Below, piece after piece: positions 9,415-18,703 of a DNA stretch of 64,000 nucleotides (positions are counted from its first letter, which is position 1; every line of letters starts with the position of its first letter). The stretch is from Arthrobacter sp. ATA002 (GTDB taxonomy: Bacteria > Actinomycetota > Actinomycetes > Actinomycetales > Micrococcaceae). A program made the translations under genes and the position numbers. The stretch is taken from positions 186,001 through 250,000 of the forward strand of contig NZ_CP114015.1 of assembly GCF_026898095.1 (NCBI RefSeq), written 5' to 3'. The notes beneath the pieces are model-generated. The model did not search any database. It saw only the letters and a list, made by a program, of their open reading frames with translations, and was not told the origin of the DNA.

Positions 9415-11251
9415 GGCCTACATCGGGAATCACCTTAGGCGGCAGATTCCAGCTCACTGACCGTATCGCCATCGGCGGTATGGGTGAAGTCTGGAAGGCA
9501 CGGGACCTGGTCCTGGGCCGAATTGTTGCCATCAAGATCCTCAAGGAGGAGTACACCGGGGATCCTGGTTTCCTGAACCGTTTCCGGGCCGAAGCCCGCC
9601 ACACGGCGCTGTTGAACCACGAGGGCATTGCCAACGTGTTCGATTACGGCGAGGAGGAGGGATCCGCCTACTTGGTGATGGAACTGGTGCCGGGCCTGCC
9701 CCTGTCCTCCATCATCGAACGCGACAAGAGCCTCACGCCGGACCGCACGCTTTCCATCATTGGCCAAACAGCCACCGCCCTGGCCGCCGCCCACAAGCAG
9801 GGACTCGTCCACCGCGATGTCAAGCCCGGCAACCTCCTAATCCTGCCCGACGGACGGGTCAAAATCACCGACTTCGGCATCGCGCGCCTTGCCGACCAGG
9901 TGCCGCTGACCGCCACCGGACAGGTGATGGGCACAGCCCAGTACCTGGCACCCGAGCAGGCCACCGGCCAGCAGGCCACCGGCTCCAGCGACATTTACGC
10001 TCTCGGTGTCATCGGCTACGAGCTCCTCGCCGGAACCCGGCCGTTCTCCGGTGAATCACAGATCGCCATCGCCCTCGCCCAGGTCAACGACACCCCGCCG
10101 CCGCTGCCCGAGAGCATTCCACTGCCGGTCCGCGCGCTGATTATGTCCATGCTGGCCAAAGATCCGGCCGACCGGCCGGCCGACGCCGAAGCGCTGGCCC
10201 GCGCCGTTGCAGCGATCCGGCGCGGTGACATCGCCGCTGCCGAGGCTGCCGTTCCCGGCATGCTGCTCTTCGGCGGCGGCGGCGACACCGCCGTAACCGA
10301 TGCGGTAACCGCGCCGGTGCCCACCGCAGGAACCTCCGCCACCCGCGTCGTTAACACCGCGCCGTCCACCTCCGCCCTTCCCACCGTTGCGGGAGCCGCG
10401 GTGGGTGCGGAGTCAGCCGCGACCGGTGAACTCGCTGCCTCCCGTGAGTGGACCGATGAGGAAGTGGACGACGCCGACGGCGGGGCAACCGATGGAACGG
10501 ACGGGGACGACGCCCCGGCCAAGCGCCGCAGCCCCTGGGTCATTCCGCTGGTAGTCCTGCTGGTGCTGGCTATCGCCGGCGCAGTGGCCTGGTTCCTGTT
10601 CACCGGTTCCAACGACGATGAGGCAGAGCCGGCGCCGTCGGCCACTACCACCCAGGCCAGCCCAAGCGCCACCCCTTCCCCTCCGCCACTCCAACGGAGA
10701 ATTCCGACGAAATCACGATCAATGCCGCCAGTTTTGAGGGCCGCTACTTTGCCGATGTGGAAGCTGAGCTGACCAATCTCGGTCTTTCCGTCAGCGGCAA
10801 CGCCGTGGAATCCGCCGATAACCCGGAAGGGCTCGTTTTTGACGTCAGCCCGGTGGGCGTGCTTTCCCGCGGCGACCGGGTAACGGTTAGCTACTACACG
10901 GCGCCGCAGCCCACCGTGGAGCCCACCACCCCGGAACCGAGCGAGACCATGACCACGGTTCCCTCCGGCATCACCGGGCAGGCCGCAGCCGCGGCCGAGC
11001 AGCGGATCAGCGCCGCCGGTCTGGTGCCGGTCAACGGAGGCACTCGCGCCTCCAGCCAGCCGCAGGGAACGGTGGTGGCCGTCAACCCCTCCGAGGGTGC
11101 ACCGCTGCCCCAGGGATCCACCGTGACGTACTTTACGTCCACGGGCCCGGCCACGCTCGAACCTGCTCCGCCGAGCGCGCCGCAGCCGACGCCGTCGACC
11201 CAGGCGACCGTTCCTGCTGCCCCCAACGGCACGAATCCCTCGGCCGGGTAA
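9411..11251 (+). CDS. pknA: PknA-position Ser/Thr protein kinase with PASTA domains (frameshifted)
   Basis: The kinase domain covers about residues 13-270: GGMGEVW (glycine loop), VAIKILK (Lys), [10 protein letters not shown] (catalytic loop), DFGIARLA and [10 protein letters not shown]. An acidic/Thr linker leads to a membrane helix ([20 protein letters not shown]) near residue 380. The frame breaks at the CCCC near 10680; adding one C gives 613 residues. The second half then contains two PASTA-like repeats ([13 protein letters not shown]..., [18 protein letters not shown]...). Mycobacterial PknA has no PASTA part, so this kinase has its own muropeptide-sensor-like region. GTG 9411 overlaps the pbpA stop. 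Confidence 0.88.
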
Positions 11252-11257
11252 GCGGCC

Positions 11258-13180
11258 ATGAGCGCAGAATTCCTTAAAGGACAGCCCACTCTGAATACAG
11301 AGCGTGTGTTGAACGACCGCTATGAGATCGCGGAGCTGATCGGCCGCGGCGGTATGGCAGACGTGTACCTGGGCCGGGACATCAGGCTTGGCCGTGCCGT
11401 CGCCATTAAGGTCCTGCGCCCCGATCTTGCCCGCGACCCCCTGTTCCAGTCCCGGTTTAGGCGGGAGGCGCAGGCAGTGGCGGGACTGAACCATGCCGCT
11501 ATTGTCTCCGTTTACGACACCGGTGACCAGGAGTCACCGAACTCATCACCGGACGATGTGCGGCTGCCGTTCATCGTGATGGAGTATGTTCCCGGCCGCA
11601 CGCTGCGTGATCTGGTCAAGGCCCGGGAGATCACCACGGAGATGGCCGTTGATTACATCCTCGGGGTTCTTTCCGCGCTCGAATACAGCCACCGTTCCGG
11701 CATTGTTCACCGCGATATCAAGCCCGCAAACGTCATGGTCACCGCAGACGGCGGAGTCAAGGTCATGGATTTCGGCATTGCCCGGGCCATGGCCGATTCC
11801 GCCGCCACCATGACCCAAACCCAGGCTGTCATCGGAACGGCGCAGTATCTGTCCCCGGAACAGGCCCGCGGCGAAACTGTTGATGCGCGGAGCGACCTGT
11901 ACTCCGCGGCCTGCCTGCTGTTTGAGATGCTGGCCGGACGCCCGCCGTTCATCGGCGACAGCCCCGTCTCGGTGGCCTACCAGCACGTCCGCGAAACTCC
12001 GCCGAAAGCCAGCAGCTTCAATCCGGAGATTCCGGCGGCGCTGGACTCCGTGCTGGAGCGGGGTCTGTCCAAGGACCGCAGGGACCGCTATCAGGATGCC
12101 CACGCGTTCCGGGACGCGCTGCTCGCAGTGCGCAGCGGAGTTCCCGCCGCTGACCCCACACCTGCCACCGGCGCCACCGAGGCGCTGGCCGTGTCCGCTC
12201 CGGCCCGTCCCGCCGTCGACGTCACCCCCATTGAGGACGAACCGCGCACCCGCGCCATGGCCCGGGTCCTTGCCGGCGGGCCGCTTACCACTCCCGCCAA
12301 CGATAAGAACGACGGCGGCGTTCCCGAGGCCCTGGCGATCGGTGCCACCGGGGACCGGGATCCGGAGCAGAAGGCACGGCGCCGGGCCTGGATCACTACG
12401 CTGTTCATCGTCCTGATACTGCTGCTGGGTGCCGGATCCGTGCTGGCTTTCAACCTGATGAATCCCCAGGAAGAGGCCCCGGTAACGGCCGTCCTGCCAA
12501 ACGTGCAGTCCAAGAGCCAAACTGACGCACTGAACCTCATTATGGATGCGGGATTCGGGCCGCCGACCATCGAACAGCAGTACAGTGACACCGTCAAGAG
12601 CGGCCTTGCCATAGGCACGGAGCCGCAGGGCGGAACCGAACTGCCGCTGGAGGAGAATGTCATCCTCCTCATTTCGCAGGGGCCGTCCAGCGTGACCATA
12701 CCGGACAACCTCACCGGCATGACCGAGCCGGAAGCACGCGACACCCTGCGCAGTCTAAACCTGCAGGGCGGCACCACGGCAGAGGCCAACAGTCCCACCG
12801 TGCCGGCGGGACGGGTGCTGTCCACCAGCCCCGCCGCCGGCGGGGCCGTTCCGGTGGGCAGCAGCGTCAATCTGGTGCTCTCCACCGGTAATGTGACCGT
12901 TCCGGACCTCATCGGCGCGACGCTGGAAAATGCCCGGGCGATCCTCGCCGATCCGGTGTACCAGCTGCCGGTCACCGTGAACGAAGTGGAGAATCCGACG
13001 GTAGCCCCCGGGACCGTCACCGCGCAGAGCGTTCCCGGCGGTATGGATGTGGAACAGGGTTCCACCATTTCCCTCACCGTCGCGAAGGCACCGGCAGAGC
13101 CCACAGAGGAACCCGAGCCAAGCCCGAGCGCTTCCCCGTCACCAACTGAGTCGGAAAAGGCAGAAAAGAAAGACGACTAG
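11258..13180 (+). CDS. pknB: PknB, PASTA-domain Ser/Thr protein kinase
   Basis: 640 residues, intact. Kinase domain at about 13-285: GRGGMADVYLG, VAIKVLRPDLA, HRDIKPANVMV, DFGIARAM, with activation-loop threonines in AATMTQTQAVIGTAQYL. One membrane helix (ITTLFIVLILLLGAGSVLAF) lies near residue 385. Three PASTA repeats then bind peptidoglycan fragments outside the cell (VLPNVQSKSQTDALNLI..., VTIPDNLTGMTEPEARDTL..., VTVPDLIGATLENARAIL...). The Pro/Glu/Ser tail ends in KKDD. It is the last gene of the operon and abuts the convergent trpG with no gap. Confidence 0.95.
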   Translation: MSAEFLKGQPTLNTERVLNDRYEIAELIGRGGMADVYLGRDIRLGRAVAIKVLRPDLARDPLFQSRFRREAQAVAGLNHAAIVSVYDTGDQESPNSSPDDVRLPFIVMEYVPGRTLRDLVKAREITTEMAVDYILGVLSALEYSHRSGIVHRDIKPANVMVTADGGVKVMDFGIARAMADSAATMTQTQAVIGTAQYLSPEQARGETVDARSDLYSAACLLFEMLAGRPPFIGDSPVSVAYQHVRETPPKASSFNPEIPAALDSVLERGLSKDRRDRYQDAHAFRDALLAVRSGVPAADPTPATGATEALAVSAPARPAVDVTPIEDEPRTRAMARVLAGGPLTTPANDKNDGGVPEALAIGATGDRDPEQKARRRAWITTLFIVLILLLGAGSVLAFNLMNPQEEAPVTAVLPNVQSKSQTDALNLIMDAGFGPPTIEQQYSDTVKSGLAIGTEPQGGTELPLEENVILLISQGPSSVTIPDNLTGMTEPEARDTLRSLNLQGGTTAEANSPTVPAGRVLSTSPAAGGAVPVGSSVNLVLSTGNVTVPDLIGATLENARAILADPVYQLPVTVNEVENPTVAPGTVTAQSVPGGMDVEQGSTISLTVAKAPAEPTEEPEPSPSASPSPTESEKAEKKDD

Positions 13181-13844
13181 TTAGTTACCCGGAGCGTCGC
13201 CCGCGGTGGACATCAGTGGACTCAGAGCGGCGGCGTGGGCTGCCGCGCCGGTCAGGCCCAGCCCCTCCAGCCAGTTTCCCAGCATCTGGTAGCCGCCTTC
13301 GGTCAGCACAGATTCCGGGTGGAACTGCACGCCGGAAAGCGGTGCCGAGGGCGTGGCGCAGCCCCATGATGATGCCGCTGCCGGTTCGGGCCGTGACCTC
13401 AAGTTCGGGCGGGATACTGTCGGCGACGGCCGCCAGGGAGTGGTAGCGGGTGGCCGTCACCGGGCTTGGCAGTCCGGCGAAGACATCGGTGCCTTCGTGC
13501 CGGACAAGCGAGGTCTTGCCGTGCATGAGTTCGGGAGCGTGGGTCACGGTGCCGCCGTAGGCCTCGGCCAGGGCCTGGTGACCCAGGCAAATCCCGAGCA
13601 TCGGCTTGTTGTTGTCGCCGCACCAGCGGATCAGGTCAACGCACACGCCGGCCTCAGCCGGGGCTCCGGGGCCCGGTGAGACGAGGACGCCGTCCCGGGC
13701 GGCCGCCAGCTCAATGGCTTCGGCTAGGGTGACGTCATCATTGCGCACCACGGTGGTCTCTGCGCCCAGTTGCTGGAGATACCCGACCAGCGTGTAGACA
13801 AAGCTGTCGTAGTTGTCGACGACCAGGATTCGGATACTGCTCAT
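13181..13844 (-). CDS. trpG: TrpG/PabA-type glutamine amidotransferase (frameshifted)
   Basis: Supplies ammonia from glutamine to anthranilate or aminodeoxychorismate synthase. Class I amidotransferase motifs: VDNYDSFVYTLVGYL, VLVSPGPGAP, the nucleophile Cys in MLGICLGHQALAEAYGG, and GVQFHPESVLTEGG carrying the catalytic His and Glu. The last motif is in a different frame; the break lies near 13344-13356, after MGLRH. The length implies one extra or two missing bases; removing one G gives GLRHPSAPLSGVQFHPES, which reads well. No trpE or pabB is adjacent, so trp and folate roles cannot be separated. It is the last gene after srtE and the small membrane protein. Confidence 0.88.
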
Positions 13845-13849
13845 GCGTT

Positions 13850-14020
13850 CTAGGAACCGCCAATCGTGGAGTCGGTGAGGGGATTAAGGAAGCTGAACTC
13901 GGAGAACCACGGAAAGACGTAATTCATAAGCAGCAGCACAACTCCGGCAATCAGCACGAGCGCCGTGAGGATGCGCATCCAGAGCGGGCCTGGGAGATTC
14001 CGAAAGATCCAAGCGTACAT
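13850..14020 (-). CDS. Small single-pass membrane protein
   Basis: 56 residues from ATG 14020. Its sequence MYAWIFRNLPGPLWMRILTA leads into one hydrophobic helix and then a short polar tail. It sits between srtE and trpG with a 1-base and a 5-base gap, so it is surely co-transcribed. Small proteins with RxLPGP near the N-terminus are, as I recall, found at this place in other actinobacteria. The function is unknown; the association with sortase suggests an envelope role. Confidence 0.72.
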   Translation of the reverse strand: MYAWIFRNLPGPLWMRILTALVLIAGVVLLLMNYVFPWFSEFSFLNPLTDSTIGGS

Positions 14021-14021
14021 T

Positions 14022-14828
14022 CTACTTCGCTCCTTCCGCATTGTGGGCTACTTGGGCAGCGATCTCGGCGGGCGGTCCGGCGGACAGCGGCTGCCAGGCG
14101 TCCATAGCCGCGTAGGCGATGATGCGCTCCTCCGCTCCAAAGCGGGGGTTGCAGCTCGTCAGCGTCAGAAAACGTTCGGTCGGAACTGCCCCGGGTTGCG
14201 TGGGCACCGGAGCAATCACATCCACCCGGTCCGGCAGCACAATCTGGTTGTTACGGTAGACATAGGTGTAATAGCCGTCCTTGGTCTGCACATAGATTTT
14301 ATCCCCCGGCACAAGGGTATGAATGGCGTCCAAGACCTGCCCATGGGTCTGCCTGTGCCCCGCCAGAGCAAAGTTTCCGATTTCTCCGGGCATCGCGGTG
14401 GAGGGATAGTGTCCCAGGCCGAGTGAATCCAGCACGGCCGTCCCCACGCCGCTGGTTACCGGCCGGGAATAGGTTTCCCCGAAACGGGGAATATAGACCA
14501 CCGCAAAGGTTCGGCCCTCCTGCTGAATGGCCGGCAGCACCACCGGATCGCCGTAGTCGGGGGCGGAATCGGCAGCCTCCGGCGCCGGTGCCACGGGACC
14601 GTCAAATTCGGAGAACAGATTGCCCACGGCCTGCTCCTGCTTATTGTTGGCGTCGATATTGGTCCACCAGAGTTCCCACGCGACATACAGCACCAGCAGC
14701 AGCCCCAGGGTAATCAGCAGTTCACCGGCCGCTTGGACAATTAGTTGCCCCGGGCTGCGCCGGCGCCGCCGGCCGCCGGGCGTACGGACTTTCCTGTGCG
14801 CGTGCGCTGCCCTGCTGGTGGCCGCCAT
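14022..14828 (-). CDS. Class E sortase
   Basis: 268 residues. A basic N-terminus and a membrane helix (GELLITLGLLLVLYVAWELW) anchor it; the catalytic domain spans about 100-250. The active site is complete: His in FALAGHRQTHG, Cys in LTLTSCNPRFG, and Arg three residues later. Class E sortases attach proteins to the peptidoglycan cross-bridge of high-GC actinobacteria, usually at LAXTG signals. No sortase substrate is seen in this window. It is divergent from crgA across 216 bases, and the srtE-small protein-trpG order points to one transcript. Confidence 0.92.
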   Translation of the reverse strand: MAATSRAAHAHRKVRTPGGRRRRRSPGQLIVQAAGELLITLGLLLVLYVAWELWWTNIDANNKQEQAVGNLFSEFDGPVAPAPEAADSAPDYGDPVVLPAIQQEGRTFAVVYIPRFGETYSRPVTSGVGTAVLDSLGLGHYPSTAMPGEIGNFALAGHRQTHGQVLDAIHTLVPGDKIYVQTKDGYYTYVYRNNQIVLPDRVDVIAPVPTQPGAVPTERFLTLTSCNPRFGAEERIIAYAAMDAWQPLSAGPPAEIAAQVAHNAEGAK

Positions 14829-15044
14829 GGTTTCCCCTTTTCCTTTGGAACCGGACTGTCGTGCGGCGGCACGGATGGGGGCCGGTATTCGCTACGATGA
14901 GTACTAAGGAAAACACCCAGGTGCGGTGGCAGCCCCCAGTCAGGATACAGCCGGACAGCACCAGGCTGCGGCAGCACTGCACCCGGAGCCCCGCCATGAC
15001 CGTATACACCGGCGTCCATAGAGCCGGTTCCGCCAGGAGGATCC

Positions 15045-15296
15045 GTGCCCGAGTCGAAGTCCCGCAAGAAGTCCGCACCGGCAGCACCCGCCGCAAAGAC
15101 AACTTCCACACCCAAGCCCAATCCGGCGTGGTACAAACCGGTGATGTTCGGCCTGATGATCATTGGCCTGCTGTGGATCATCGTGTTCTATATTTCGGAG
15201 AGCCGGTTCCCGATTCCCGCGCTTGGCGCCGGAAACATCCTGGTGGGCTTTGGCATCGCCATTGTCGGATTCCTCATGACCACCCGCTGGCGCTAG
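15045..15296 (+). CDS. crgA: CrgA, cell-division membrane protein
   Basis: 83 residues. It has a Lys/Ala-rich cytoplasmic start, then NPAWYKPVMFGLMIIGLLWI, a second helix after a short loop (GNILVGFGIAIVGFLM) and the ending TTRWR. This is the conserved two-helix CrgA layout. CrgA coordinates FtsZ, FtsI and peptidoglycan enzymes at the septum. GTG 15045 follows AGGAGG (15035-15040). The position near trpG and the kinases matches other actinobacterial origin regions. Confidence 0.92.
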   Translation: MPESKSRKKSAPAAPAAKTTSTPKPNPAWYKPVMFGLMIIGLLWIIVFYISESRFPIPALGAGNILVGFGIAIVGFLMTTRWR

Positions 15297-15998
15297 AACC
15301 GCCCTCCGCACAGCACCTGCCGCAGCCACCGCACAACACAGCACAACACCTGCGGCACAGCCTCGAGCCACCCCGTACCCAGCCCGCTTCCCCGCGGGCG
15401 GCCTTCGCCTGCCCAAAACGATAACCTCGACGGCACAGCGCCCGGTCCAGGCCGGAAAACCCCGGCCGGCGGGGTTTTGCCGGATCTGCCCTGTGCAGAA
15501 CCTTTGTGCACACTCTGTGCACAGAGTTATCCACAGGTGTGTGTAACTTTTCCTGCGGCGCGGCCCACATCACCGCCATGACGGGCGGAGAAGTTATCCA
15601 CAACTGTGGAATTACATGTGTGTAACTCAGTTTTACCTCTGGATAACCTGTTCACAGCGGCCGTTACAGCCTGTGGATAACTTTGGCGCTTCGCAGCGGT
15701 CAGATCCCGACGAGGCATGTACCATGCCTGTGCGGACCGCGGCGGTACACGGGCTTTTGACGGGCTAACGCCTTAATCGGCACGGATTTCCACGGACTGG
15801 AGTCCAGGCTGGCGCTGTCTACGGAGGCCGGGCACCAACGAGTTATTAACACTGTGGGTATCCCTGTGGAAAAGATCAGGGCGGCTGTGGACTAACTTCC
15901 CGGCGGTGCCCGGCTCGCCTGCCCCAGCAGCCCGGGTGCCGTGCTTGCCCCCCGTCCTCACTCCAGTGGCGCGAGTGTGGCGCAGGGGATGCGCAGCT
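15297..15998. other. Gene-free region with a DnaA-box cluster
   Basis: About 700 bases without a supportable gene between crgA and the rhomboid gene. Perfect DnaA boxes TTATCCACA lie at 15527-15535 (+), 15594-15602 (+) and 15672-15680 (-), with TTATCCAGA at 15638-15646 (-): four boxes in 154 bases. Weaker matches occur near 15853-15868. The local sequence is less GC-rich than its surroundings (15530-15680). It is 14 kb from the dnaA-dnaN gap, so it is unlikely to be oriC itself; a DnaA-titrating or regulatory site is my inference. Confidence 0.7.
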
Positions 15999-16853
15999 CT
16001 AGAAGAGCAGGCCCTTGGACCCAGCCAGGACAGCCGTCAGGACGCACAGAACCGCGGCCACCGCGGCGAGTCCGCCGAACTGCACGAGGGACCGGTTCTT
16101 GCCCTTGGGCGCGTACACCAGGACCGCGGCACAGGCCGCGCCGGTCAGGAGCCCGCCCAGGTGCGCCTGCCAGGCAATGTTGGGAACAAAGAACCCCAGG
16201 GCAAAGTTGGCGGCCAGCAGGATCAGCACTGACCTTACGCTGGCACGCCGCTGCAGCAGCACCACCAGCAGGGCGCCGAACAGGCCAAAGATGGCCCCGG
16301 ACGCCCCCACCACCGCCTGCAACAGCGGGCTGAGCGCCAGAACTCCCACTGACCCTCCGAGCGCCGAGATGAGGTAGAGCAGCGCGAAACGCAGCCGTCC
16401 CAGCTGCGGCTCCAGCCCCTGCCCCAGGAACCACAGGGCATAGAGGTTGAACACAATATGAAGTATTCCTCCCGGGGAATGGAGGAAGGCGGAGGACAGC
16501 ATTCGCCACGGCTCGACGCCGGTGAGGACGGGCGCGTACCAAAGCTGGGAGGTGAAGGGCGGATAGAGGAACTGGATGACGAAAAACGCCGCACAGAGGA
16601 TCATCAGCGTGATGGTGACGACCGGTTTGCCCTGTGACACCTTTCCGCCGTACGGGGTCCGGTATTCCGGCGCCTGCCGGCGGCTTTCACGGAAGCAGTC
16701 AACACACTGAACACCCACCGGCGCTGCATGCTGGCACTCCGGACACGCCGCCCGGCCGCAGCGCTGGCAGCGGATGTAACTTACCCGGTCCGGGTGCCGC
16801 GGGCAGACCGGAACCTGTGAGGCCGGTGTTTCAGCAGGCACTCCATACGACAT
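15999..16853 (-). CDS. Rhomboid-family intramembrane serine protease
   Basis: 284 residues. An N-terminal zinc-finger-like segment (CPRHPDRVSYIRCQRCGRAA, then CPEC and CVDCF) precedes six hydrophobic helices. The catalytic Ser is in VVGASGAIFGLFGAL (GASG), the likely catalytic His is in IAWQAHLGGLLTGA, and HIVFNLYALWFLG carries the conserved H..N. It cleaves membrane proteins inside the bilayer; substrates are unknown. The gene follows the cyclophilin gene on the same strand, separated from it by a hairpin. Confidence 0.92.
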   Translation of the reverse strand: MSYGVPAETPASQVPVCPRHPDRVSYIRCQRCGRAACPECQHAAPVGVQCVDCFRESRRQAPEYRTPYGGKVSQGKPVVTITLMILCAAFFVIQFLYPPFTSQLWYAPVLTGVEPWRMLSSAFLHSPGGILHIVFNLYALWFLGQGLEPQLGRLRFALLYLISALGGSVGVLALSPLLQAVVGASGAIFGLFGALLVVLLQRRASVRSVLILLAANFALGFFVPNIAWQAHLGGLLTGAACAAVLVYAPKGKNRSLVQFGGLAAVAAVLCVLTAVLAGSKGLLF

Positions 16854-16894
16854 TGCGGTACTCCCAAAGAGAAATAGGGCCAGATGGACGAAAG

Positions 16895-16921
16895 GCCCCG
16901 GCCGAAGACTCCGGCCGGGGC
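16895..16921 (-). terminator. Hairpin between cyclophilin and rhomboid genes
   Basis: Perfect 10-bp stem GCCCCGGCCG / CGGCCGGGGC with a 7-base loop, 13 bases beyond the cyclophilin stop. On the minus strand it is followed by CTTTCGT, a weak T-rich stretch. Confidence 0.55.
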
Positions 16922-16934
16922 ATCCGTGGAGGGG

Positions 16935-17477
16935 CTAGAGCTGCTCGACGGAGATGTTCTTGATAACAACGTCTTCGGCCGGCTTATCGCGCATATCGGT
17001 GGCGACGGCGTTGAGCTGGTCGACCAGGGCGCGTGACTCGTCGTCGGCGACTTCACCGAAGATGGTGTGCTTGCCCTGCAGCCAGGTGGTGGGCACCGAG
17101 GTGATGAAGAACTGTGATCCGTTGGTGCCGCGGCCCATCTGGATGCCGGCATTGGCCATGGCCAGCTTGTACGGGGTGGAAAAATCCAGATCGGGGTTGA
17201 TCTCGTCGTCAAACTGGTAACCCGGTCCGCCGGTGCCGCGGCCCAGGGGATCTCCGCCCTGGATCATGAAGTCCTTGATGATCCGGTGGAAGATGGTGCC
17301 GTCGTACAGCGGGCGGCTGGTCTTCTCGCCGGTTGCCGGATCGGTCCACTCGATCTCACCGGTGGCCAGGCCAACAAAGTTCTTGACCGTCTTCGGCGCG
17401 TGGTTGCCGAAGAGGTTGACCTTGATGTCGCCAAGGGACGTGTGGATGGTTGCAATTGCGGTAGGAATAGCAGTCAT
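16935..17477 (-). CDS. ppiA: Cyclophilin-type peptidyl-prolyl cis-trans isomerase
   Basis: 180 residues from ATG 17477. Catalytic-core motifs: IFHRIIKDFMIQGGDPLGRG (catalytic Arg), LAMANAGIQMGRGTNGSQFF (Gln/Phe of the active site) and WLQGKHTIFGEV. No signal peptide or membrane helix is seen, so it is cytoplasmic. The frame stays open upstream with further ATGs (17486, 17564, 17573), but the conserved sequence begins at MTAIPTAIATIHTSLGDI. It lies between gyrA and crgA, as in other actinobacteria. Confidence 0.93.
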   Translation of the reverse strand: MTAIPTAIATIHTSLGDIKVNLFGNHAPKTVKNFVGLATGEIEWTDPATGEKTSRPLYDGTIFHRIIKDFMIQGGDPLGRGTGGPGYQFDDEINPDLDFSTPYKLAMANAGIQMGRGTNGSQFFITSVPTTWLQGKHTIFGEVADDESRALVDQLNAVATDMRDKPAEDVVIKNISVEQL

Positions 17478-17630
17478 ATCCTTCATTCTTCCACGGCAGC
17501 GCCGCCCGCGGGCGGAAATCGCCCGGTTCAGCGCACAGTGAAAAGTCCGCCCCGCCCGGCCCATCAATAGCATGCACCTGTCCCGGCAACGTAGGGTAAG
17601 GGTGAACCGTCACTATCCCGGGAGGTAGTT

Positions 17631-18629
17631 TTGAAGAAGAAGGACCGCATGGCCCGTGACTTTGAAGCCAATGTCACTGCAGGCGTAGAGACCGCACGTG
17701 ACTGGGCTGCACCCAAGGTGGAAGCTGCACGTGACTGGGCAGTGCCCCGCATCGAAAAGGGGATCGAAACCGCTTCGCCCAAGATCCAGGAAGGCCTCAA
17801 GCGCGCCGGCGACGGCGTTGCCGCCGGAGTAGCAACGGTCACCCCCCGCATTCAGGAAGGCCTGCAGAAGGTCGGACCGAAGATCAGCAGTGCCGTGGAT
17901 GAAGCCACACCGCGCATCCAGCACACCCTGGACCGTGCCACTCCGGTTCTGACCGGCGCACGGGACAAGGTAGTTGACGACTACATCCCCGGTCTCTCCA
18001 CACGGATTGGTGACGCCTCGGCTACCGTAACCCGCAGCCTGGGTGCCGCCTCGGTTCCGGTGCAGACCGCGGTGGCCAAGGCCACCGGCAACAAAAAGGC
18101 ACTCAAGAAGGCCCGGAAGGCTGCTGCCCAGGCCGCCAAGGCTGCCGGCAGGAACCGCAGGAGCGGCAAGCGCTGGCTGATCTTCGGCATTCTCGCCGCG
18201 GCCGTCACCGCCGGTGTCGCTGCCTGGCGTGCTTCGCGCCCGGTGGAGGATCCGTGGAAGACGCCGGCACCGGCCAAGCCCGAGACCATCAAGGTTCCCG
18301 AACCCAAGCCCGCCGCCCCCGCCCCCGCACCGACCGCTGCTGCTCCTGCTGCTCCTGCGGCTCCCGCACCGGAGGCTCCGGCCCCGGGTGCTCCCCGCCC
18401 CGCTGACAGCTCCGCGTCCAAGGCTGCATCCAACGGCAAGGAATCCGTACAGGAAACCAAGGAGACCGTTGCCAGCATCAAGGAGGCTGCGGAGCGCGCA
18501 GCTGCCCGCAGCGGCGAGAAGGTCACCGAGGCCGCCAAGCACAGTAAGGAAGCGGCTTCGAAGGCTGCTGACGCTGCCAAGACCTCCGGTGCCCATGCCG
18601 ATAAGTCCACGGAGAAGACCGCCGAGTAA
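17631..18629 (+). CDS. Hypothetical membrane protein with proline-spaced helical repeats
   Basis: 332 residues. Residues 10-130 are amphipathic helical repeats broken by prolines (ARDWAAPKVEA, ARDWAVPRIEK, ETASPKIQEGL, TVTPRIQEGL, EATPRIQHTL), resembling apolipoprotein or lipid-droplet coat helices. Next come a Lys/Ala-rich stretch, one membrane helix (WLIFGILAAAVTAGVAAW, near residue 190), a Pro/Ala linker and a charged Ala/Glu/Lys helix at the end. TTG 17631 follows GGGAGGTAG; ATG 17649 (MARDFEANV) is the alternative. The function is unknown; binding of lipid or envelope surfaces is a guess from the repeats. Confidence 0.75.
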   Translation: MKKKDRMARDFEANVTAGVETARDWAAPKVEAARDWAVPRIEKGIETASPKIQEGLKRAGDGVAAGVATVTPRIQEGLQKVGPKISSAVDEATPRIQHTLDRATPVLTGARDKVVDDYIPGLSTRIGDASATVTRSLGAASVPVQTAVAKATGNKKALKKARKAAAQAAKAAGRNRRSGKRWLIFGILAAAVTAGVAAWRASRPVEDPWKTPAPAKPETIKVPEPKPAAPAPAPTAAAPAAPAAPAPEAPAPGAPRPADSSASKAASNGKESVQETKETVASIKEAAERAAARSGEKVTEAAKHSKEAASKAADAAKTSGAHADKSTEKTAE

Positions 18630-18653
18630 AAACGGCGCCACGTACCCCGTTCC

Positions 18654-18693
18654 GTAAAGGAGGGCTTCCGCTTCGGCGGAAGCCCTCCTTTAC
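18654..18693. terminator. Strong terminator hairpin
   Basis: Perfect 18-bp stem (18654-18671 and 18676-18693) with a TTCG tetraloop closed by C-G, placed between the helical-repeat gene and the convergent transporter gene. It probably works in both directions. Confidence 0.85.
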
Positions 18694-18703
18694 GTGTGGC
18701 GGT

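Noticed and set aside
15527-15680. Considered as the main oriC
   Set aside because: The dnaA-dnaN gap has more boxes and the standard gene context; kept as a separate DnaA-box cluster.
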